This document shows positions 28,982 to 35,162 of a DNA stretch of 35,162 nucleotides, one piece after another (position 1 is the first letter of the stretch; each line of letters starts with the position of its first letter). The translations under genes were made by a program, and so were the position numbers. The stretch comes from Chara braunii (Eukaryota; Streptophyta; Charophyceae; Charales; Characeae). The notes beneath the pieces are model-generated. The model was not told the DNA's origin. It saw only the letters and a program-made list of their open reading frames with translations, and ran no database searches. The stretch spans positions 523,071 through 558,232 of the forward strand of contig BFEA01000730.1 in the NCBI GenBank assembly GCA_003427395.1, in the 5' to 3' direction.

Positions 28982-29509
28982 AAATGCCTTCTCCTGGCAG
29001 TTATACGGGCCTACCCCGAGGCCGTCAGCACCCAGGACCACGATATAGGACTTACGCACCTGATACAACACGCGATTGATACCGGGGATCACGCCCCGAT
29101 ACACTATCGACCGTACCGATATTCCTTAAAAGAGCGACAACTAGCCTTGGATAGGGTACGGGAGTTCGAGCGGCTGGGATGGGTGGAACCCACCCTTGGC
29201 CCCTGGTCCTTCCCTATGGTCCTCGTGCCAAAACGAAACGGGGCCGTCCAGGTGTGTATTGACATCCAGAAATTAAACGCCGTTACTACCAAAGATGTCT
29301 ATCCACTGCCCCGATTCGACGATCTCTTGGACGCCATTGGGTCCGCTCGAGTCTTCTCGAAGTTCGATATTCAACACGATTTTCACCATGTCGCCGTCCG
29401 ACTGGAAGACCGACCCAAAAGTGCTTTTGTCTTGTTCGAAGGCACGTGGCAGTGGATCCGATGTCCCATGGGAATATGTAATGCCCTGCAACTTTCCAGC
29501 GGGCCATGA
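28982..29509 (+). pseudogene. pol: Reverse transcriptase N-terminal half of element 2
   Basis: Frame 2 continues after the TAG at 28979 and reads IHYRPYRYSLKE, PMVLVPKRNG, CIDIQKLNAVTTKDVYPLPR and VFSKFDIQHDFHHV, the fingers and palm of a gypsy RT with the first catalytic Asp in KFDIQ. CPMGICNA matches the conserved Pro-Met-Gly-hydrophobic-X-Asn-Ala block. The frame then runs into a TGA at 29507-29509; the protein continues in frame 1, so a frameshift lies near 29485-29495. Confidence 0.9.
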
Positions 29510-29784
29510 ACATGGCCTTCGCGGAGTTCGTTAACAAAACCCGATTGACCCAGCCCCTGAAAAATTTATGTGTGATTGTGTACATGGATGACATTTTGGT
29601 CTTTTCCCAAACACACGAGTACCATGTGGAACATGTTGAGTGGGTTTTGCATGCGATGAAAGATGTGGGGTTCAAAGTGGCTCTGGAGAAAAGCGAGTTC
29701 TTCCTGTCAGAAATTTCATTCTTGGGGTACATTGTCACGGTTGAGGGCCTAAAGCCAGATCCAAGAAAGGAAGCAGCCGTCTGA
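29490..29784 (+). pseudogene. pol: Reverse transcriptase catalytic YMDD part of element 2
   Basis: In frame 1, TFQRAMN continues the RT directly and VYMDDILVFSQ supplies the catalytic Asp pair (YMDD about 29581-29592). HVEHVEWVLHAMKDVGFKV and SFLGYIVTVEGLKPDPRK are the usual following helices and thumb start. A TGA at 29782-29784 interrupts the frame at the connection, and the protein-like reading continues past it. Confidence 0.9.
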
Positions 29785-30515
29785 GAAGCTCCAGCTGCGG
29801 TCACGCTCACTGAAGTTCGAGCCGTCCTAGGGCTAGCCTCCTACTATCGACGCTTCATTCGGGGATTTGCCTGTATCGCCAAACCGCTGACGAATCTGCT
29901 GAAGAAGGAGGAACAATTGATCTGGACGCAAGAATGTGAGGCGGTTTTTCAGGCGCTCAAAGCAGCCCTTACAAATTTGCGCCCATCCTGGCACGTCCGG
30001 ATCCGACAAAACCGTTCGCATTGCACACCGATTGGCATCCGCAGGCGATATCGGCGGTGCTGACCCAGCAAGGAGCAGATGGGAAGGAGCACGTCATCGA
30101 GTACGCATCGAAGACACTTACCCAGGCGCAATCCAACTATGAGGCGTGCAAGGGTGAATGCTTGGCGGTGGTGTGGGGAATTCAGCATTTTCGACCGTAT
30201 CTCTACGGTCAGAAGTTCGTGCTCCTGACGGACCATCAGCCGCTGCTGTCGTTACGCGACAATACGGATTACACGGGAACCTCGGGTAGGTGGGCGGTAA
30301 GGTTGCAGGATTACGACTTCGATATCCACCACCGAGCCACCAAGCAACACGGGAATGCGAATGGTCTGACACGCCTTCATCCGCCGAACAAAAGTCCGAC
30401 AAGTGAAAAGCTCATTCCGTGGAAGCCGATTTCGCCTCCGACGGAACCTCGTTACCGGGAAGTGCATGTCCTTCGCAAGATTGCTACTACGATTCGAGAT
30501 GGCGATCTCCCCTGA
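29785..30515 (+). pseudogene. pol: RT connection and RNase H domain of element 2
   Basis: Frame 1 continues to about 29980 (TEVRAVLGLASYYRRFIRGF, the standard connection motif). It then shifts to frame 3, which is open to TGA 30513-30515. RNase H residues are ALHTDWHPQAIS (Asp), ACKGECLAVVW (Glu) and LLTDHQPL (Asp). The fourth acidic position, usually Ala-Asp-X-Leu-Ser/Thr-Arg, reads ANGLTR, with Asn for Asp. RNase H removes the RNA template during cDNA synthesis. The shift lies near 29970-29990. Confidence 0.88.
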
Positions 30516-31329
30516 GGAAGCCACCACCCCTTCATCTTTTCCCTGTTCCTCAACCCGCTCTTCTGATCCCAGTTCCCCTTCTAGTATGCCCTTTCATGCC
30601 TACTTCTTCTGCACCTTGCCTATGATACCAGACGGGGGGAATTCACCTCTAGAAGGGCCTAGCTTCATTCCCTGGGTACAGTGCAGTCGGTGTCATGTCA
30701 TCTGCTCCCACGGGAGTTGTGTCCGGTACCGGAGTGAGAAAAAATGAGACTGTCCCAACTATAGAACGGACTGAGTGCCCACGGAGAAACGGTACGTAGA
30801 AGCTAGGACAGACGACGAATTTTTGCCAGGTGTCCGTAGAGCGGAGGTTTGGACGGATCTCCTCCTATTGCGGAGACTCAAAGGAGACCCGTTGGTGGAG
30901 CTTACCAAAGCGGAACGCCGGCAAGTCACGTAACAGGCTCATGATTACTGATGGCAGGGGTCGACCTTACAGAAACGGAAAGATACGGAGGATAGTGGGT
31001 CTAGCTGGCTGACGGTTCCGCACCTTCTTGCTAGGTTTGATTGGACACGAGCAGCCCACGAAGAGGATGCGGTCCACTTTGCGGTCAAATACACGAAAAA
31101 AGCTATAGAGAAAAACGGAATTCGGGAAGATGTCAGACACATCGTTGAGAATTGCCCGGTCTGCGCGACCGATAAGGCGCCGATACAGATGCCTCGAACA
31201 ATGGTACCGACTAAGGTAAAACGCCCCTTCCAACAGGTTAGCATCGATACGACGGATATCAACGTACCGAGAGGTCCCGTCGACCAAGGAGAACTCAATG
31301 TCCTTTTAGTGGCCGTCGCATTTTTCTAA
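30516..31329 (+). pseudogene. pol: RNase H-integrase linker, integrase zinc finger and first Asp of element 2
   Basis: Frame 1 carries the reading, with stops at 30745, 30775, 30931, 30949 and 31327. The linker is Pro/Ser-rich and contains a Cys cluster (VQCSRCHVICSHGSC) not usual in gypsy linkers. LTKAERRQV is followed by the zinc-finger histidines (AAHEEDAVHF) and cysteines (ENCPVCATDK), and then by VSIDTTD with the first catalytic Asp of the core. The stop at 31327 follows a five-T run; reading continues in frame 2 directly after it. Confidence 0.8.
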
Positions 31330-31725
31330 ATGGATCGAAGCCTATCCCATGACCAGCCGGAACTCGCAAGAAGTGGTCTGGTACATTAATCATTTTTTAT
31401 GCATGCACCTGGATGTAGAAGAGATACATATGGACAATGGATTTGAGTTCCAAGGGGAAGTAGAGCGATATCTTGTAAGGGCCGACGTAACGGCGGCGAC
31501 ATTAGGATTTTGTACTCACCAGGTCACTGGCCGCAAGCCAACGGGCTCGTAGAGAATGCCAACCGAATGATTAAGACCACACTTAGACGGAACATCACTG
31601 CCGGGGATACCAGACCCTGGCCTGTCATAGTCGACCACATCCTGGCCGTCTATTGGGCTACTCCTCACGGGAGCACGGGGGTGTCCCCATTCCAACTTAG
31701 AACCAATAGCGTCCCCCGTGTGTAG
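31327..31725 (+). pseudogene. pol: Integrase catalytic core, second half, element 2
   Basis: Frame 2 (to 31552) reads SKWIEAYPM and EEIHMDNGFEFQG, with the second catalytic Asp in the canonical Asp-Asn-Gly. A further shift returns to frame 1 at about 31500-31515, where GHWPQANGLVENANRMIKTTL carries the catalytic Glu and AVYWATPHGSTGVSPFQL ends the core. All three acidic residues are therefore kept, unlike element 1, although the frame is broken. TAG at 31723-31725. Confidence 0.87.
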
Positions 31726-32082
31726 TTGTCACCTCTAGTGGGTACGAAAGTTAGAGCGAACCGGGCTCAGCACAAAGACAAGGCCCAACACTACATGGAC
31801 CTGATGGCCCGGATCTATCCTGCGCTAGCCTGAAGACGGCAGAAAGTCGTGGACCTCACGCATCAACGGCGGATCCGGGACTATGAGAACCGACACGCAT
31901 CAGCAGGCCCACTGCCCCGCTATAAAATCGGGGATCTGGTACAGGTACGGAAATCTGTGCGCTCCTCCAAGATCCACCCGCGTTACACTGGCATTTACGA
32001 GGTGACGGAAGTTGACGCACAAGGCCAGCACTCCGTGAAGCAGGTTCCCAGGCACAACACACAGGCCAGACCGCTCACATGA
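31726..32082 (+). pseudogene. pol: Integrase C-terminal domain of element 2
   Basis: Frame 1 continues after the TAG at 31723, passes a TGA at 31831 and ends at TGA 32080-32082. YKIGDLVQVRKSVRSSKIHP and YTGIYEVTEVDAQGQHSVKQ form the SH3-like C-terminal domain with a Gly-hydrophobic-Tyr variant of the GPF/Y motif. No chromodomain is seen after it. Confidence 0.8.
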
Positions 32083-32236
32083 CACGCGGCTGCTCTTGGG
32101 CTGTTTCGGCCATCACTGGACCTCGAGTCCGCCCTCACCCCATCCGGGCCTTCCCCTTCCTTCTCCTCGTCCTCCCCTGCTTCTTCCTCTTCCCGATTCG
32201 CATCGCCCCTCGGTGTTGATGGTCTCATCGCGCAGG

Positions 32237-32848
32237 ATGAGCCATCACCAGCACGAGCATGAACCGGTCGAGCACTTTCAGACGCCAATCATAGATCATT
32301 TGCTGCGGCATCGGTTTAATGACGATCGGCAGTTACGGTACGACATCCAGCAAGTGAACATTGTCGGGCCTGACATTGCGGATCTTGCCACGTATTCGTT
32401 GTTGTGTCATCGGGTGACGTATGCGGGGGTGTACATGGATGTGACTCAACTGCCTGGTTGAGAGGTAACTAGGGTGTTTATCGAGTTTTGCGCGCTCCAA
32501 GTGGCCGTCAACTTCGTGCACAGTGTCGCCACCTGTGTCGGCGACTTAACGATATTGGACGAGCATCATCGGGAGCCGGTGCAGGACTTCTTATGGGATT
32601 ACGCGGTGCAAGTAGCCAGATCGGTGGCACGAGTGCAGGGAGGGGTCGGCCACCGCTTTACGACATACGATTCGCTGCTGCGACAGGTGCCAGACGCTCC
32701 GCTCGTCTTGGCGCCTCAGCTCCCCGCGCTCCTTCCTCCCGCTGCACCCCTCAACATCCAAGCCATCCCCCCCCCTAATCCTAAATGCCTCCCTTCTTCT
32801 CTTACACCACCCTCCCCTATCAACTCACGGAAAACCCCTATCCCATGA
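32237..32848 (+). pseudogene. Accessory frame A downstream of integrase, unrecognised
   Basis: Frame 2 from ATG 32237, with TGA at 32459-32461 in the middle and the end at TGA 32846-32848. The first 75 residues (VEHFQTPIIDHLLRHRFNDD to VTYAGVYMDVTQ) and the part after the stop (FIEFCALQVAVNFVHSVATC to VARSVARVQGG) are balanced, helical and protein-like. The last 50 residues are Pro-rich. The reading is in the same frame on both sides of the TGA, favouring real decayed coding sequence. No transmembrane helix or envelope pattern is evident. The family is unknown to me. Confidence 0.45.
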
Positions 32849-33579
32849 GCAATTTCTCTGAGTATTAGGTGGAGCTGACTGACATGGAGCCGCTGCCTTT
32901 TGCGGACGAAGACGCGTGGGAGCTACATCGGGCGCTATATCGATCGGTCGTGCTGGCCTGTTCACATTCTTCGTCGAGCACAGCGACCATAACGTTGGCG
33001 AGCATTTGCTCGTTTACTACGTGATCGCGCGGCCCAAGCTAGAACAGAAGGAGGGATCGGTGGCGCTGTAGCCATTCGGGAAGATCCGAACGAACGAGTC
33101 GGGACTGTTGGAGCTCATTCATATCGAGCTCCTGTCCATCTCGCAGGTGATCGCCGGTGAAGAAGAGTATCTTCAACCACGACTGCGGACCGCCTCAGCT
33201 CCGCGCAGAACCTATCACTCGATCGTTATCCCGGATTAGCTGGCACAGGTGGAGGAAGAGGTGGTGGACTTCCACGACGAGAAGCCGTTGCGGCCTCCCT
33301 CGTCCTATCCAAGGCTGGCGGCCCCAAAGGCGCCAAAAAGGACTCCCAACAAGAGACGTCACCAGCCATCGCCAGAAGCACAAGGAAGCCGGATAGGGCC
33401 CGTCGGGGAAGTGATTCAGCACGTGACAGCGCGGAAAGCCGATCTTGTTCCAGAGAGTAAGGCCGCGCCGATCGGGGGACCTCGGCCGGGAGAAGAAGTC
33501 GGTATCGGAGGATCGCGGACACAGCGAAACCAACGAGATCCGATACCGCCACCACCGCCACTTCCCGACCTCAACCTCG
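32849..33579 (+). pseudogene. Accessory frame B, broken, unrecognised
   Basis: The reading starts MEPLPFADEDAWELHRALYR (from 32884), shifts frame near 32955, then reads FFVEHSDHNVGEHLLVYYVI, crosses a TAG at 33070 and continues GLLELIHIELLSISQVIAGE. After a further stop near 33237, frame 3 is open to 33818 as a Pro/Arg/Lys-rich, probably disordered segment. The folded-looking part resembles accessory frame C (shared Ala-Trp-Glu, then Asn-Val-X-X-His-X-Leu). The function is unknown. Confidence 0.35.
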
Positions 33580-34371
33580 ATGGAACTGGGCCCTCAGCAG
33601 CAGCCGCAGCAGGAGGAGGAGTGGGAGGAGTACCATATCCCGCATCCAGACCCCCCATCCTCGCAGGACAGTTCCGCTTCCGTCATCCACCCCGGGGTGC
33701 CCCGGTCATTGACCTTAATAGTTCCTCTGAGTCGGATGGTCCACCCGACGGATGTCGAATTCGTGGTGGAGCCTGCAACCATCAGGCTCGAGGCAATCGA
33801 GGGGACCCCGCGCCCTGATCCTGCATGGGAACCGTATCTGAAGCCGCCATTCCAAGGATGCATCGCGGCCAGGTTGGCGGGGATGCTCATCTACGAGGCC
33901 GGCCAACGACCGAACGTGGTGTACCACTTCCTCATCCTCGCAGTGCTCAAGAGGGAGCACAGGCCATATACCGAGACCCATCTCGTGATGACGGGTCCCA
34001 GGACTCGCACCGTGCGCCGGCAAATTATACGGGCCATTGCGGATCTGGTGCCACGTGTCCTCTCCCACGTGCCGGGGGCTTTCCTATACCCCTCCTTTGT
34101 GCAACACCACTTCAACGAAGTGGAGGCGCCGACGACTCCAACGGCGCTGACAACTTTTCTTTCCCCTTCTCCCTTCCCCGCTCAACCCGGACATCGATCA
34201 CTTCCTCAAGTTCCTCTGATTCTTCTTCTTCTTTTTCTTTCTTCTTCTTCTTCTTCTTTCCCTTCCTCTTGGTCCGACAGGTCGCGCGATAAAAACGCGC
34301 TTTTAAAAAAAAACAAAAATAAATTAATTAATAAATATGTATATATATCGTCAAATAGAACTGCCCGGTAA
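33580..34371 (+). CDS. Accessory frame C, longest intact 3' frame of element 2
   Basis: Frame 1 is open from 33445; ATG 33580 (MELGPQQQPQQEEEWEEYHI) is the likeliest start, giving 263 residues to TAA 34369-34371. Residues 1-50 are Gln/Glu/Pro-rich. From about 33735 a folded-looking domain follows: VHPTDVEFVVEPATIRLEAI, then PAWEPYLKPPFQGCIAARLA, then NVVYHFLILAVLKREHRPYT, then IIRAIADLVPRVLSHVPGAF. The C-terminus is Ser/Phe-rich over a TTC run and Lys-rich, so the true end may be earlier. No known family, no signal peptide. It is the only accessory frame without an internal stop. Confidence 0.45.
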   Translation: MELGPQQQPQQEEEWEEYHIPHPDPPSSQDSSASVIHPGVPRSLTLIVPLSRMVHPTDVEFVVEPATIRLEAIEGTPRPDPAWEPYLKPPFQGCIAARLAGMLIYEAGQRPNVVYHFLILAVLKREHRPYTETHLVMTGPRTRTVRRQIIRAIADLVPRVLSHVPGAFLYPSFVQHHFNEVEAPTTPTALTTFLSPSPFPAQPGHRSLPQVPLILLLLFLSSSSSSFPSSWSDRSRDKNALLKKNKNKLINKYVYISSNRTAR

Positions 34372-34730
<359 letters not shown>

Positions 34731-34829
34731 TAAACTCAGACAGACTTTGGTCATGACGGACGTCGGTCCAGCATACCATGTATCAACAAAACTTGTCCGC
34801 CTTGTGCATACGTGCCCCTGGATTGATTT

Positions 34830-35162
34830 ATTTTTTTCAGTTTATCTTCCCCTTTCTATCTGTCTCTATTTATGTGTCAATCTATCTATCTATTTATATA
34901 TGCTGCTATCTGTCTACTTGACTCTATTTATGTATCTATCTGTCTGCATACTATCGATGTACGTCTATCTCTCGATCTATAAACATTACGCGAATAGATG
35001 GATGACGATGAATTGATGGATGGGAATGGGTGGGTGGGTGGACAGATCGATCGATGGATTGCCATGGGTGGGTGAGTGGATGGACAGATGGATGGATGGA
35101 TGAATAGGTGGGTGGATGGATGGATGGTGATGGGTGGGCGACTGAATGGACGGACGGATGGA
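34830..35162. repeat. Imperfect TCTA then GATG/TGGA tetranucleotide repeats
   Basis: TCTA/TCTG-type units occupy about 34850-34980. GATG/GATGG units run from about 34996 to the window edge, so the array continues outside. No gene is seen. Confidence 0.88.

Larger units (their letters stand above)
26147..34371 (+). mobile_element. Ty3/gypsy-type LTR retrotransposon 2 with extra 3' frames, decayed
   Basis: From the primer binding site the order is Gag capsid, CCHC knuckle, protease, RT, RNase H, integrase zinc finger, core and C-terminal domain (ending 32082), then about 2.2 kb of further coding-like sequence. Protein-level reading moves between frames 2, 1, 3, 1, 2 and 1, with many in-frame stops. 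The 5' LTR is probably 25.2-26.14 kb, partly damaged by the adapter artefact. No matching 3' LTR is visible before the window ends, so the right boundary is a minimum. Confidence 0.9.

Overview
This is a eukaryotic, plant-lineage window made almost entirely of mobile-element DNA and repeats; I see no intact host gene. The evidence is two decayed Ty3/gypsy LTR retrotransposons, a tRNA-iMet-type primer binding site, a plant-type U6 snRNA core fused to the 3' part of a poly(A)-tailed LINE, several minisatellites and one satellite, and long microsatellites. The mix resembles a large repeat-rich streptophyte genome. A charophyte alga such as Chara is my best guess, but that is inference. The sequence is a short-read draft: it has one 126-N gap, a single-N join with duplicated flanks, and an unremoved Nextera-type junction adapter.

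Layout. 1-5419 (+): gypsy element 1, entered inside gag and running through protease, RT, RNase H and integrase; one former gag-pol frame cut by five stop codons and at least two frameshifts. 5644-6917: TATA-like box and a broken accessory reading frame. 7.2-9.7 kb: four minisatellite families. 9866-10499 (+): remnant of a DNMT3-like cytosine-5 DNA methyltransferase catalytic domain, followed at 10602-10679 by a short frame resembling a gypsy polyprotein tail and a G-rich tract. 11.2-14.0 kb: non-coding DNA packed with perfect short inverted repeats, arranged as a 26-bp hairpin tandem repeat and a diverged ~1.42-kb tandem duplication. 14.5-16.9 kb: pyrimidine tract, a 91-bp triplicate and a 23-copy 80-bp satellite that runs toward the assembly gap. 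18293-19364 (-): CCHC zinc-knuckle plus charged coiled-coil protein of Gag-like type, broken at its N-terminus. 21.1-21.65 kb: (GA)32 and a 55-bp-arm foldback. 22036-23144: U6/LINE chimeric retroinsertion with a 42-A tail. 25.8-26.05 kb: adapter artefact with an 86-bp false duplication. 26147-34371 (+): gypsy element 2, from primer binding site through gag, protease, RT, RNase H and integrase to unusual accessory frames, two of which look like diverged paralogues. 34.4-35.16 kb: AT-rich DNA and microsatellites.

How the parts work together: in each gypsy element the Gag, protease, RT/RNase H and integrase modules formed one replication machine, but both copies are dead. Most stops look like C-to-T or G-to-A transitions, as expected from decay of methylated DNA. 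The most interesting points are the methyltransferase remnant in an LTR-element setting, the U6/LINE chimera, the hairpin-dense tract, and the unexplained frames downstream of integrase.
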